A stretch of DNA of 64,000 nucleotides from Ureibacillus composti (GCA_030348875.1 JAUCEP010000002.1:2435001-2499000); one strand, 5' to 3'. Positions 8,988 to 18,364 are shown, numbered from the stretch's first letter. Notes: generated from the letters alone by a model not told the origin. Translations and numbers: made by a program.

Positions 8988-9416
8988 ATGGATAAACCCC
9001 AATTGATTACAGTAGAAGCGACAGTTCAAGCACCTGTAAAAAAAGTATGGACCTATTATACAGAGCCAACCCATATCACAAAATGGAACAGTGCTTCCGA
9101 CGATTGGCACACACCGCATGCTGAGAATGATTTAAGAGTCGGTGGGAAATTCCTTTCAAGAATGGAAGCCAAAGATGGAAGTTTCGGTTTTGACTTTGGT
9201 GGAGTTTACGATGCAGTCATTCCATTTGAGGTAATTGCCTATACACTGGGCGATGGACGCAAAGTGAAAATCAATTTTAATGGTCAAGAAGACAAAACGG
9301 ACATTCATGTGGAATTTGAAGCTGAAAGTGAAAATCCTCCTGTAATGCAACAACAAGGTTGGCAGGCTATTCTAGATAACTTTAAAAAATATGTAGAGAA
9401 AACAGCCAAACAATAA
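8988..9416 (+). CDS. SRPBCC (START/AHSA1-like) domain protein
   Basis: A 142-residue single-domain protein of the helix-grip fold. Typical family features are the N-terminal beta strand TVEATVQAPVKKVWTYYTEP, the ITKWN segment, the glycine-rich turn DLRVGGKF and the C-terminal helix GWQAILDNFKKYVEK. These proteins bind hydrophobic ligands in a deep cavity; the Aha1-like branch is common in Bacillales and mostly uncharacterised. The ATG follows GAGAGG. It is a single gene divergent from the nucleoside hydrolase. No ligand can be assigned. Confidence 0.85.
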   Translation: MDKPQLITVEATVQAPVKKVWTYYTEPTHITKWNSASDDWHTPHAENDLRVGGKFLSRMEAKDGSFGFDFGGVYDAVIPFEVIAYTLGDGRKVKINFNGQEDKTDIHVEFEAESENPPVMQQQGWQAILDNFKKYVEKTAKQ

Positions 9417-9519
9417 GATAAAATGTGATAGAAAACAATGTCATCTGAGACTGCAAAAAATTAACAGAGTGTGTGTGTGCTTTTAATCATTCAATAATTA
9501 AAGTAATTTTTACGTTTCT

Positions 9520-9562
9520 TTCAGGTACCTTTTTAAACAATTGTTTATTTGAGGTACCTGAA
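9520..9562 (+). terminator. Hairpin between convergent genes
   Basis: A perfect 10-bp inverted repeat (TTCAGGTACC and GGTACCTGAA) surrounds a 23-nt AT-rich loop, then CTGTTTTAT. It lies 100 bp after the SRPBCC stop codon and is probably a weak bidirectional terminator. Each arm contains the palindrome GGTACC, so a protein-binding role is also possible. Confidence 0.5.
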
Positions 9563-9649
9563 CTGTTTTATAAAGTTAACACGATTGGTTAGATAAATAT
9601 TATATTGTTTCTGGCATTTTAACATAACTGCTTATAAAACCTAATTGAA

Positions 9650-10618
9650 TCAAAACAACCAGTTGAAAAATGCGTAAACACCTACTATTGCGAAGATCGA
9701 TATTAAAATCACGATTGAAAAACATCCAAAAATAACCCAATTATAGTTACCATTTGATGAATCATCTGGTTCTTCACATCGTTTTTCATTTACAGTTTGA
9801 AGAAGTGTTAAGATCGTCGGTTCAAGTTCCAACCCTGTTAAAATGTCTTTATCACCTTTATACTTTAATGCTCTTACTATGTTATTAGGGTCGTTTCCCA
9901 TAGATTTTTCAAACACATTGCAAGCTTTTATCATTTTTGCTGATTTATTTTCTACTAAATACCAGTAGCGGCCAGCCATTGCGGGATACTTTAATTCAAA
10001 ATAAATGTCTCCTAATTTTTTGCGGAGTTCTAGTTTATTAGGAAAGGTAGATATTAATCCATGTAATCGGTCCCTTGCTTTGCCAAGGTTATCATTTTTG
10101 ATATCCTCTTCAACTTTCTTTAAAGTGTTAGCAATAACTGAACTCTCACTATAATTAGAACGTCGCAATTGAGCTTTTGCTTCTTTCTTAATAATAGAAA
10201 GTATGTCTTTCTTACTTAAATTTGAAAGATTATCTCCATATAAAAAATCATCGATCTGATCACTAATGTTATACCATTCTTCTAAATTCTCTTTATATTC
10301 TAGGTCACGTACCACAAGATAAATCTCATAAGCTAAATCAATGGCCTTATTTTCATTTTCCAGTATGTTTTTAGAAAGATGTCGAATGTAATATGCTGCA
10401 CACTCTTCATATGAAGGCTCGTCCATATCTAACTCCTTTAAAGCCCTTCTAAAGTAATCCTCCACCTCAAAAATATTATGTGGTTCTCTTAAGGAAGCTA
10501 GAATATTCAGAGAATGTGATGAACAATCTTTTTCTAACATATTTATAGCCCAATTAATATAATTAACCGGGCTAACAGTACCTTTATAAATGTGATAATA
10601 CAAAAGGAGGGTATCCAA
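9650..10618 (-). CDS. Uncharacterised TPR-like protein with C-terminal membrane anchor
   Basis: About 322 residues. The N-terminal two thirds are helical, with a segment (about residues 190-245, LISTFPNKLELRKKLGDIYF then AMAGRYWYLVENK) that resembles the Bacillales DUF6584-type helical repeat, where successive helices carry Lys/Leu and Tyr-Trp motifs. A hydrophobic helix near the end (VIFGCFSIVILISIFAIVGVY) would leave the bulk of the protein in the cytoplasm. The TTG at 10618 is spaced best from GAGGTGG; a TTG at 10624 touches it. It follows the secreted-protein gene at 10673 by 50 bp, so the two may be co-transcribed. No function is assigned. Confidence 0.6.
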   Translation of the reverse strand: MDTLLLYYHIYKGTVSPVNYINWAINMLEKDCSSHSLNILASLREPHNIFEVEDYFRRALKELDMDEPSYEECAAYYIRHLSKNILENENKAIDLAYEIYLVVRDLEYKENLEEWYNISDQIDDFLYGDNLSNLSKKDILSIIKKEAKAQLRRSNYSESSVIANTLKKVEEDIKNDNLGKARDRLHGLISTFPNKLELRKKLGDIYFELKYPAMAGRYWYLVENKSAKMIKACNVFEKSMGNDPNNIVRALKYKGDKDILTGLELEPTILTLLQTVNEKRCEEPDDSSNGNYNWVIFGCFSIVILISIFAIVGVYAFFNWLF

Positions 10619-10672
10619 ATTCAACCACCTCTTTTAAACGTTCTTCTCGGTCCTTCACATTCTTCATCCTAA

Positions 10673-11215
10673 CTAGATCGAGTTTGCAATCTTCACTAAT
10701 TCTTCTGTCGTCACTTTGTTCGATACCCTTTTGTCAATTCCAAGCATATATTGCCAATGATTATTTTCGAACACTAAAAAATTGAATAATTCATTTTCAA
10801 AATAAATTGCTTGTTGTCCATTTGAAAGTGTCAGCGCTTGTTGTTTGCTTCTATCATGAAAAAACAATTTATTTTGAATAGGTCGAATATCAACTTTAAA
10901 ATGATTTTCTGGGGTACTTTCATTTAAAAAATGAATGGAAAGTGCGTCATTCATATCATAATTCGGATCGTTAAAAAATTTACCAAACCGATGTGTAAAA
11001 TCGATAGAAGGTTCTGTTTTTGGCAAACTCACAACCTGACTGAAGTGATTCTCAAATTCCTCCACAGCTTCACTGACTGATTTATATCCCGCTTCACTTA
11101 ACGTTCCCTCCAATGAAGGAGGTGTATCATCCAAATTTGCGTAAATTGTTCCATTATTTAAAACGAACGTAAAAGTACAAAAGGCAAACAATTTAAGAAG
11201 AAAACTCTTGTTCAA
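10673..11215 (-). CDS. Uncharacterised exported protein
   Basis: About 180 residues with a signal peptide (LNKSFLLKLFAFCTFTFVLNNGTIYA) and a mature alpha/beta domain. The C-terminal half has alternating strands (KLFFHDRSKQQALTL, QAIYFENELFNFLVFENNHW) and a final helix with TTEELVKIANSI, similar to Bacillales exported proteins of the DUF4367 type. That similarity is from memory and weak. Start candidates are TTG 11215, ATG 11221 and GTG 11224; TTG has the best spacing from AGGG. It precedes the anchored helical protein at 9650, so the pair may work together outside and inside the membrane. Confidence 0.6.
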   Translation of the reverse strand: MNKSFLLKLFAFCTFTFVLNNGTIYANLDDTPPSLEGTLSEAGYKSVSEAVEEFENHFSQVVSLPKTEPSIDFTHRFGKFFNDPNYDMNDALSIHFLNESTPENHFKVDIRPIQNKLFFHDRSKQQALTLSNGQQAIYFENELFNFLVFENNHWQYMLGIDKRVSNKVTTEELVKIANSI

Positions 11216-11301
11216 TGTCATCACCCTAAAATTCTATTTAAACATAGTTTGTCCTAATCAGTGCCAACAATTCTAGCTTAGTCACATGTCTTAGAACAAA
11301 A

Positions 11302-11343
11302 GAAAAAAAGAGCTGTCGTTTCTATCTAGTAATTTCAGCTCTT
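11302..11343 (-). terminator. Terminator downstream of the M20 amidohydrolase
   Basis: On the minus strand AGAGCTG, a 21-nt loop, CAGCTCT and a T-rich tail. It sits 185 nt past the amidohydrolase stop codon. The rest of 11216-11528 shows nothing else I can name. Confidence 0.6.
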
Positions 11344-11528
11344 ACCACCGTCTTTTTATAAGGTCAACCAAATAAATTGTTGACTATCTTTATTAAATAA
11401 AAGATGGATCGTAGCAAGATAAAATGGTAGTATATAGGAATTTTGCTCATCAGAATCCATCATATGTGAAAATATCAGTATAAGAATACTTCTAGCGTAG
11501 TTGTTACCTAGTATTTATTCTATATTAT

Positions 11529-12713
11529 TCACTCATCGTTTTTCTTTTTAATTAAATAATAATTGACAATACTTAAAAAGGCCTTTGCTGAGTTCTTCAT
11601 CGCCCGTTCATCAATATTAAAACGTGGGTGATGATGTGGAAATTGAGTATTTGGGTCGTCCGTTGAAGATCCAGTAAAGAAATAAACTCCTGGTACTTTT
11701 TGTACATAGTACGAAAAATCTTCACTCGCCGTCACCGGGGGAATATCCATTAGTTTTAATCCTCTAATACGCAACGCAGCTTTAACGATTTCTGCTTCTT
11801 TCTCTGAATTAACTAATGCTGGATAACCATATTCATAATCTAGTTCATATGTTGCCCCATAAGACCTTGTTACATAACCAATGATTTCTTTGAAATATTT
11901 TTCTACTCTTTCCCTCTGAGCTTGATTAAACGTACGAATCGTACCTGTAAGGATAGCCTCTGAAGGAATAACATTTTGTGCAACACCAGAGCTAAACCTG
12001 GTAAAAGCAGCGACTACAGGCTCTGCAGGATTTAATTTTTGATTCAAAAATACAAGACTTTGAATCACAATGATTGACCCAATTACGATAGGGTTTGACG
12101 CAGTATGTGGAGAGGATGAATGCCCCCCAAACCCTTTAATTTTTAAAGCAAAGTTATCAATTGAAGTTGTTGCATTCCCTTTTGGCACTGCAAAATTCCC
12201 TAATTTAATAGAAGATAGAACATGATTTCCGAAAATATAGTCAACCCCTCTTAATGCACCTTCTTTAATCATTTTGATAGCCCCACCTGGTGGTTGTTCT
12301 TCCGCAGGTTGAAAAATAAAGACAACCGTTCCATTCAGTTCGTCACGATATTTACTTAATATTTTTGATACGCCTAACAAAGTCGCTGTGTGTGCATCAT
12401 GACCACATGCATGCATCACATTGGGTATCTGAGATTTGTAAGAAACTTCATTTTCTTCTTGAATCGGTAATGCATCCATATCTGCGCGTAGTCCAATCGT
12501 AGGTCCCGGTTTCGCCCCTTTTAACGTCCCAACAACCCCATGTCCACCTACATTCCGCAAAACATCAATGCCATATCCTGCTAAAATATCCCCAACCATT
12601 CTGGCCGTATTTACTTCTTTAAAGGATAGTTCAGGATTCTCATGTAAATATCTTCTCCAAGTAACCATCTGATCATATACATCCTCAACCTCTTGATGCC
12701 ATAGGTTAAGCAA
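11529..12713 (-). CDS. M20 family metallo-amidohydrolase (N-acyl-amino-acid deacylase type)
   Basis: A 394-residue cytoplasmic zinc peptidase of the M20D group, which removes acyl groups from N-acyl amino acids or related conjugates. Visible are the start HQEVEDVYDQMVTWRRYLHENPELSF, the metal ligands in HACGHDAHTATLLG, the catalytic pair PAEEQPPGGA, the dimerisation domain (GFGGHSSSPH) and a C-terminal FPHHHPRFNIDERAM. The TTG start at 12713 follows AAGGATG at good spacing. Indole acetyl-amino acid, hippurate and N-acetyl-cysteine deacylases share this architecture, so the substrate is open. A single gene. Confidence 0.9.
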   Translation of the reverse strand: MLNLWHQEVEDVYDQMVTWRRYLHENPELSFKEVNTARMVGDILAGYGIDVLRNVGGHGVVGTLKGAKPGPTIGLRADMDALPIQEENEVSYKSQIPNVMHACGHDAHTATLLGVSKILSKYRDELNGTVVFIFQPAEEQPPGGAIKMIKEGALRGVDYIFGNHVLSSIKLGNFAVPKGNATTSIDNFALKIKGFGGHSSSPHTASNPIVIGSIIVIQSLVFLNQKLNPAEPVVAAFTRFSSGVAQNVIPSEAILTGTIRTFNQAQRERVEKYFKEIIGYVTRSYGATYELDYEYGYPALVNSEKEAEIVKAALRIRGLKLMDIPPVTASEDFSYYVQKVPGVYFFTGSSTDDPNTQFPHHHPRFNIDERAMKNSAKAFLSIVNYYLIKKKNDE

Positions 12714-12967
12714 CAGAACACATCCTTATTCCGTTAATAAGCTAATCACTCTTAATATATTCAATAGCTTGTAGATTGCTATAGAACAATTCTAATTTCT
12801 AACGACGCTACACTGTTAATCTTAAGTAACCAATAATTTTTTATAATTTAACTCCAATTTGACATGGAATAAATTGTAAGATGGTATTATAATATTATAG
12901 TTAAAAAGAACAATAGAAAAGTTGTACAAGTGTAACAAAGGAACTACATCAGTTGCAATCACATATT

Positions 12968-13151
12968 ATGATGAATGCTAAAAAAGGTTAGTTAATCTCG
13001 GCATTTTTTTCTCATTAGTAATCGGTGGATTGTTTGTGAATCAAGCGTTTATGTATATACCTCTAGCGATCTGCTTTTATATGGAATTGGTATATTAATA
13101 ATCTTTAAGGAACTCGGGAGGAAAGAACAGGAATTACCTGGAGTTAGGTAA
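12968..13151 (+). pseudogene. Frameshifted small membrane protein
   Basis: Three overlapping frames together spell one small hydrophobic protein. An ATG at 12968 gives MMNAKKG and then a stop. One base later the frame continues as VNLGIFFSLVIGGLFVNQAF, and after a second shift near 13071 as LLYGIGILIIFKELGRKEQE before TAA at 13149. The sum would be about 60 residues with two membrane helices and a charged tail. Two single-base lesions are needed, so it is probably decayed. It ends 41 bp before the next membrane protein gene. Confidence 0.45.
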
Positions 13152-13192
13152 TGTTTAGGGGGTTCTAACTATTTATTTGGGGGTACAATCAT

Positions 13193-13672
13193 TTGTTTAT
13201 TTTATTTTTAATCACACATATTGTCACAGGCTTCATTTGCTTAATTAGTGGAATCTTCGCGATGTCTTATAAGAAAAAGAAAGGGAAACATACAGTATCA
13301 GGTGAAATTTATCATTGGTCATATGTCCTCGTGTTTATTTCTTCGATCGTGATGTCTGTAATGCATTGGGAAGAAAGTGCTTACCTTTTCTATATTGCAA
13401 TATTTTCATACAGTCTTGCTCTACTTGGGTATTTGTCGGCAAAAAAGAAACGTAAAAATTGGCTAAGTAAACATATTGGTGGAATGTTAGGTTCTTATAT
13501 TGGCATTGTCACGGCAACCATCGTTGTCAACATCCCAAAAGTTCCCGTATTAAATGAACTCCCTGTACTAATATTTTGGATTTTACCTACTATTATCGGT
13601 ACTCCATTTATTTTTAAAGTGGGAGGAAAATATAAAACTAAGAAAGTTAAGAATACCTTAACGAACGAATAA
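13193..13672 (+). CDS. Multi-pass membrane protein (DUF2306-like)
   Basis: A 159-residue protein with about five hydrophobic segments: ILFLITHIVTGFICLISGIF, a loop with KKKKGKHTVSGEIYHWS, then VLVFISSIVMSVM, LFYIAIFSYSLALLGYL, a histidine in KHIGGMLGSYIG, and LIFWILPTIIGTPFIF. The His-Gly and His-Trp positions in membrane loops are typical of DUF2306-like proteins, which may bind haem, but this is inference. The start is TTG at 13193 with an upstream GGGGG. The C-terminus is highly basic. Confidence 0.75.
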   Translation: MFILFLITHIVTGFICLISGIFAMSYKKKKGKHTVSGEIYHWSYVLVFISSIVMSVMHWEESAYLFYIAIFSYSLALLGYLSAKKKRKNWLSKHIGGMLGSYIGIVTATIVVNIPKVPVLNELPVLIFWILPTIIGTPFIFKVGGKYKTKKVKNTLTNE

Positions 13673-13686
13673 TAGTTGGTATGAAC

Positions 13687-13721
13687 AACAAGCGATTGCA
13701 TTTACGCGCAATCGCTTTGTT
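13687..13721 (+). terminator. Terminator after the DUF2306-like gene
   Basis: AACAAGCGATTGC pairs with GCAATCGCTTTGTT around an 8-nt loop, followed by ATTTT. It sits between convergent genes and could also serve the minus strand. Confidence 0.8.
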
Positions 13722-13754
13722 ATTTTAAAAAACTCCATATCAATATGACTCCAA

Positions 13755-13940
13755 TTATTGAGTAGTCTTATTTTCATTTTTCCCGATTTTCAACAGTGAA
13801 AGTGCAGTTATTATTGTTAGAACCGTTAATATCACAGCACTAACGATATAATGAAGTCCATAATTTTCCTCAAAACCATCTAAAATAGCTGAATAAATGC
13901 CTGCTAGTATTCCCGTAAAAATTAGATTTCTCATCCTCAT
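13755..13940 (-). CDS. Small membrane protein, 61 aa
   Basis: Two hydrophobic segments (LIFTGILAGIYSAIL and YIVSAVILTVLTIITALSLL) separated by an acidic loop (DGFEENYG), ending in a charged tail. I do not recognise a family. The ATG at 13940 has a strong ribosome binding site (AAGGGGGA) eight bases upstream, which supports a real gene in spite of the size. Confidence 0.65.
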   Translation of the reverse strand: MRMRNLIFTGILAGIYSAILDGFEENYGLHYIVSAVILTVLTIITALSLLKIGKNENKTTQ

Positions 13941-14105
13941 AATAGGCGTCCCCCTTAAATTATCAATGACCTTGTTATTTCTTATGTAAGTTTACCTAAA
14001 TATAAAAGTAAAAAAGATGTGTGAAGTGATTCTTCCTTTTCACCCATCTTTTTATATTTTTGAAATCAAATATTCTTCCTATTTAATATAATTCTAAATT
14101 ACGAA

Positions 14106-14894
14106 TTAAAAACATTGCAATGTAAATTGTACTTGACCGAATTGCTTTTTGGCTAATGACCTTTTATCGATACCGAAATAGATGATTCCTGAATCTCCCC
14201 AAAGCCATCCCATATCCTCTTCATCCGAATCAAGTTGGAGAAGAAGTACAGCTTCTTCTGAGTTCAGATTAAATTCATCAAAAACATCATTTTGGATGCT
14301 AAATGGATAACCTAACATATAATGAGCGGGGTCATACTCCCCTTCTAAGTCGCTTGGTTGTATCATTTCATAACGCATCTCAGAGTAGTTTTCTTCATCC
14401 TCATCGCTTAACTCGATATTTTCCGGAAACTCAGGGAGTGTCAATATGTTGACGAATGTAACTTTAAAGCTTGGTAATGGATGATAATTTTCGGACGTTT
14501 CCGGATATTCTTTCCTTACTAACTCTTTTTCGTCTCCTTCGAAGTATAAAACCTTAAAACACCCCTCATCTTCTACAAACCCCCATGGCTGATCAATGAC
14601 ATCATAAAAAATATAAAGAATGCCTCTACTTGGAAGAATATTTTCTACATCGAATGGCTTTACTTCTTGTAAGTTCAATTGTCCTAAAAAAGAATGAAAA
14701 CCATTTTTGTATTTTGGAAACTCCCAATCTTGTGGCAAATCCGGTAACCCTCCAAGTTTAGAAGAGCCTATCGGGATTTCCTCCTCTTTCACTTTCTCTT
14801 TAATCATTTTGATCGATTGTTTGGCAGCGTTTAAAATATCCGATTCTTTATGAAGTAATCCGTATTCATTCAACAGTAACTGTAAATCTTTCAT
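14106..14894 (-). CDS. YwqG-like DUF1963 protein
   Basis: About 262 residues with the full family pattern: LGGLPDLPQDWEFPKYKNG (about residues 45-65), FLGQLNLQEV, LPSRGILYIFYD, then a C-terminal LLLQLDSDEEDMGWLWGDSG and a terminal FTLQCF. DUF1963 proteins are soluble, widespread in Firmicutes and of unknown biochemical role. ATG 14894 is best spaced from GGGG; ATGs at 14900 and 14906 are in frame. It is monocistronic. Confidence 0.85.
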   Translation of the reverse strand: MKDLQLLLNEYGLLHKESDILNAAKQSIKMIKEKVKEEEIPIGSSKLGGLPDLPQDWEFPKYKNGFHSFLGQLNLQEVKPFDVENILPSRGILYIFYDVIDQPWGFVEDEGCFKVLYFEGDEKELVRKEYPETSENYHPLPSFKVTFVNILTLPEFPENIELSDEDEENYSEMRYEMIQPSDLEGEYDPAHYMLGYPFSIQNDVFDEFNLNSEEAVLLLQLDSDEEDMGWLWGDSGIIYFGIDKRSLAKKQFGQVQFTLQCF

Positions 14895-15054
14895 TTTCAT
14901 CCCCATTTCTGATGTTCAAGATTATTTTAATGAATAGATTTTACTTTCAACTATGAAAGGACCGCGCAATTGAATAGAGGCGATCCCTTTATTTCAATCA
15001 ATAAAATATTATTATCCTAAAAAATTTATATTCAGCGTTTTCATTCAATCCTTT

Positions 15055-17955
15055 TTAATCAGTATCATCATGATCACTTGGGATGAGAATTTGACCGCTC
15101 CAATCTTTTTTCCATAAAGTTTGAAGAATAAGCTTAGATAGCAAACTTGGTTGATAAGGCTTTATTAAATAATCTTTCGCACCAAGAGCTAATCCCTTCT
15201 CTTTCTCATCTAATGCAGAGGATATAAAGATGGGAATTGACTTTAGTTCGTCGATTGCCTTCAGCTGTTTAATGATATCCCAACCATTCAATCCTTTTTC
15301 CTCAAGCATGATGTCAAGAACAATAGCATCAGGATGATCTGTTTTAATTGCCGCTAACGCTGCTTCTCCATTACTAAACGTTTTTACAAATAAATTACTT
15401 TCTTCTAGTTCAGTTTGTAAGAGATTTGCAAGACTACGATCATCTTCTACGATAATGACATTTACTTTTCCTTTTGAATGTTGATTTCCCTTAGAATCTC
15501 GTTTTTGTGAATATTCATTGATTCTAATGACTAGTGGGAAATTCACAGTAAATGTACTCCCTTCTTTTAATACCGATTGGACAGAAACATCGCCATTATG
15601 TGCTTTCATAATTTCTTTAACAATTGCCAATCCCAGACCCGTTCCACCAATTTTACGTCGGTCGGAATTATCTACTCGGTAGAACTTTGTAAATACTTTA
15701 TCTATTGCATCCTCTGGTATCCCAAGTCCTTCGTCTCTAATTGCAACTTTTAAGTCTGGACCATCTTCAAAAACGGTCACGTAAATATTACCACCATCTG
15801 GAGAATATTTAATCGCATTACTAATCAGATTATTAAATACTTGAGTGATTTTCTCTTTGTCTCCGAGAACCATTGTATTATTTGTCTTCACTTCAAAATG
15901 AATGACATGATCAGGATGATTCAGTTCAGACGTTTCGATGATGTTACGAAGAACTGGAATCATATCATCATATTTTTTGTTGTATGTTTGCTTTCCTGAT
16001 TCCATTCGTTGAACATCTAAAAAATCATTGATCAGCGACGTCAACCGCTTCGCCTCTTGGTAAATCGTCGATAGATATTTCTTTTGTCGTTCAGGCTTTA
16101 ACTCTTTTGTAAGCATTAGCTCTGTAAATCCTAAGACGCTTGCAAGTGGTGTACGCAATTCATGACTAACGGTACTGACAAATTCTGATTTCATGACATC
16201 AACTTCATATTCCTTCGTGATATCACGATGGACGATAACTGTTCCAAATTTCTCACCACTTCTTGTCAGTGGAACACAGTATAGTTGAACAACTCTTTGC
16301 ACTGGGCTGTGCTGGTGATAAACGAAAGATGAAGATTGATCTGTTATATCATTAATTAAAATGATATCGAAGAATTGTTTTAGCTCTACTCCATTTTTCA
16401 CTGAGACTTCTAAATTCTTTATCCAATTTTCATAAGTACTTTGAATAAATGTTGAAGAATCCCACCCCATCATTTCACATAGCTTTTGATTCACCTGAAT
16501 TACTTTCCCATTAACGTCAACTAGCTGAATTCCTTCATTAATGGTATCAAAAATATCCTGTGTTAACAGTCGCTCTTCTTCTGATTGTTCGAATAATTGA
16601 ACCTTATCTAAAGAAATAGCGATTTGTTTGCTTAAGTTTTCATATTCTGTAATTTCAACTTCATGAAAAAACTTATCAAAGCGTGAAAACAACATGACCG
16701 CTTTAATGTCTTTAGTAGCAGAAAGAATAGGTAAATAAAGATCATATGAATGTGAGAGTGTAGTATGATATCCCTTCTCTGCAGCAATGCTTTCGCGTTT
16801 AATTGTGTAGGGCTTCTTCGTCTCCTTCAGCCTTACAATAGGACCTGATTGTAAATTGTTTAAAAACTGCCGAACACCTTGTTCTGAAACTCCAAAGCTT
16901 GCATGTTTACAATCTCGATCAAAGAATACGATGATTCCTTTATCAGCTCCAATAACATCACACATTGTTTTAACGACACTCTCTAATACTTCATTTATAT
17001 CTAGCGAATTAGCTATTCCAGCGATAAGATCATTCCGCCTTTTTACGTCTAACTCTCGACTTCGAGTCATTTCCAAGGCTTCTTTTAGTCCATTTTGTTG
17101 CGCTTGGAGTTCTTCCTGCTGAGCTATAAGTTCTTCATTTTGCGAACATAAGGATTGTTCTTTTTCTTGAATACTTTTGCTCATTTTTTCAAAGGCTTTT
17201 GATAAAAGACCAAGCTCATCATCTCTATTTGTTGTATCCGTAAACAACACTGTTTTTCCTTCTGCAATTTCACTCGCTGCAATGGTTAGCTTTTTCAATG
17301 GGTTACCAATTCGACCGATCATTACTCGTGTAAAAATAAGCATAATGACAATTAAAAAGAATAACGTAATGACAAAAATAACTCGATTATAGAAAAACTT
17401 CCGCGTTTGTTGATCCGTTATACGATCAACCTGTTCATGAAGGTCATCTGTATATGCCTTTAAAATTCTTTGAAAAGCGCGAATATTTTGTGAAGCATTT
17501 TGAGTTACTGCTATTTTTGTCACTTCATCATATTGTCCAGTATCGTAGAAATTTTTTGATTTTGGCAAGATGTCATTAAAATAATAACGATAAAAATCTT
17601 GAGTTTCTTCAAGCAACAAGTCATCCTCTTTATTGTCAGTAACCTCTTCAAGAGCAGCTATTTTTTCTTCTATAATTCTCTTTTGTTCCTTTACATTTTC
17701 ATAATATGATTCTTCACCATTATAAGCGTAATAGGCCCTCATTTCTGAGATCGCTAAATTAAATGCATAACGCAGATCCGTTGCAAGCTGCTGCTTCTCT
17801 TCTAGTCTTTCATTTATATGATCGTAATGAACTGAAAGTCTATTTTGATAAATAATCATAACCGTAATTAACAAACTGAACATAACAATTATTGTAATAG
17901 TTAATAAACTAAATTTTTTCGTTAAGCTTGTCTTGAGATATTTATTCAGCTTCAC
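15055..17955 (-). CDS. Hybrid sensor histidine kinase (TM-HAMP-GAF-PAS-HisKA-HATPase-REC)
   Basis: A 966-residue membrane sensor. Order: TM1 (about 16-37), a helical extracellular sensor (38-190), TM2 (191-212), HAMP, a Gln/Glu-rich coiled coil (265-305), GAF (about 312-450), PAS (460-580), HisKA with His598 (VSHELRTPLASVLGF), HATPase with N, G1 and G2 boxes (NNLISNAIKYS, DEGLGIP, GGTGLGLAIV) and a C-terminal receiver with Asp881 (AIVLDIML). The gene overlaps its upstream neighbour, a single-domain receiver, by 14 bp, so the two are coupled. It is in the same gene block as a glycosyltransferase and a diguanylate cyclase with an Hpt domain, so a phosphorelay from this kinase to that cyclase is a plausible inference. 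The signal is unknown. Confidence 0.93.
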   Translation of the reverse strand: MKLNKYLKTSLTKKFSLLTITIIVMFSLLITVMIIYQNRLSVHYDHINERLEEKQQLATDLRYAFNLAISEMRAYYAYNGEESYYENVKEQKRIIEEKIAALEEVTDNKEDDLLLEETQDFYRYYFNDILPKSKNFYDTGQYDEVTKIAVTQNASQNIRAFQRILKAYTDDLHEQVDRITDQQTRKFFYNRVIFVITLFFLIVIMLIFTRVMIGRIGNPLKKLTIAASEIAEGKTVLFTDTTNRDDELGLLSKAFEKMSKSIQEKEQSLCSQNEELIAQQEELQAQQNGLKEALEMTRSRELDVKRRNDLIAGIANSLDINEVLESVVKTMCDVIGADKGIIVFFDRDCKHASFGVSEQGVRQFLNNLQSGPIVRLKETKKPYTIKRESIAAEKGYHTTLSHSYDLYLPILSATKDIKAVMLFSRFDKFFHEVEITEYENLSKQIAISLDKVQLFEQSEEERLLTQDIFDTINEGIQLVDVNGKVIQVNQKLCEMMGWDSSTFIQSTYENWIKNLEVSVKNGVELKQFFDIILINDITDQSSSFVYHQHSPVQRVVQLYCVPLTRSGEKFGTVIVHRDITKEYEVDVMKSEFVSTVSHELRTPLASVLGFTELMLTKELKPERQKKYLSTIYQEAKRLTSLINDFLDVQRMESGKQTYNKKYDDMIPVLRNIIETSELNHPDHVIHFEVKTNNTMVLGDKEKITQVFNNLISNAIKYSPDGGNIYVTVFEDGPDLKVAIRDEGLGIPEDAIDKVFTKFYRVDNSDRRKIGGTGLGLAIVKEIMKAHNGDVSVQSVLKEGSTFTVNFPLVIRINEYSQKRDSKGNQHSKGKVNVIIVEDDRSLANLLQTELEESNLFVKTFSNGEAALAAIKTDHPDAIVLDIMLEEKGLNGWDIIKQLKAIDELKSIPIFISSALDEKEKGLALGAKDYLIKPYQPSLLSKLILQTLWKKDWSGQILIPSDHDDTD

Positions 17956-18307
17956 CTAAAATCTCCTCAATTCTATGAACAAGCTGCATAGGGCTAAATG
18001 GTTTACTCATAAAATAATCGGCACCAGCTTGTAACACCTTTTGCTGATCAGTTGTTTGACTTTTAGCACTTAACATCATAATTTTTGTTTTATTATTATC
18101 TTTTCGTATCAGTTCAATTAGTTCTAAACCCGAATAGATCGGCATCATATAATCTACTAATATAAGATCATAAGAGTTTTTCTTAATTAATTGGTATGCC
18201 TCTTCACCGTCACTCGCCTCATCAATCGTATGTCCTTCATCTTCTAGTGTATCAACGACTAGCATACGTAAAACTTCTTCATCTTCAGCAAGTAAGATTT
18301 TCGCCAT
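17942..18307 (-). CDS. Single-domain CheY-like response regulator
   Basis: A 121-residue stand-alone receiver with the acidic pocket (LLAEDEEVLR), the phospho-acceptor Asp in LILVDYMMPIYSG, the conserved Ser in MMLSAKSQ and Lys in FMSKPFSP. No output domain is present. ATG 18307 follows GGGGGGAAAG; an upstream TTG at 18322 lies inside that ribosome binding site. It overlaps the hybrid kinase gene by 14 bp. It may carry phosphate between the kinase and the Hpt domain of the cyclase at 24078, or act on another protein of the cluster. Confidence 0.92.
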   Translation of the reverse strand: MAKILLAEDEEVLRMLVVDTLEDEGHTIDEASDGEEAYQLIKKNSYDLILVDYMMPIYSGLELIELIRKDNNKTKIMMLSAKSQTTDQQKVLQAGADYFMSKPFSPMQLVHRIEEILGEAE

Positions 18308-18327
18308 ATTCTTTCCCCCCAAAAACT

Positions 18328-18364
18328 AGACTGGCTGTTGTAAAAACTCACAGACAACCAGTCT
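18328..18364 (-). terminator. Terminator between the polysaccharide genes and the kinase genes
   Basis: On the minus strand AGACTGGTTGTCT, a loop, then ACAGCCAGTCT and TAGTTTTT. It lies just after the GH-like gene stop codon and 20 bp before the regulator start, so the cluster is probably two transcription units (25697 to 18384 and 18307 to 15055) with possible readthrough. Confidence 0.7.

Noticed and set aside
12859..12893. Possible promoter TTGACA...TATAAT upstream of the membrane-protein remnant
   Set aside because: The boxes are 20-23 bp apart, outside the usual spacing for a vegetative promoter.
13495..13701. Antisense frame over the DUF2306-like gene
   Set aside because: A shadow of the sense gene, without a start signal. 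Similar antisense frames over gerA, clpE, the kinase, the permeases and the monooxygenase were rejected for the same reason.
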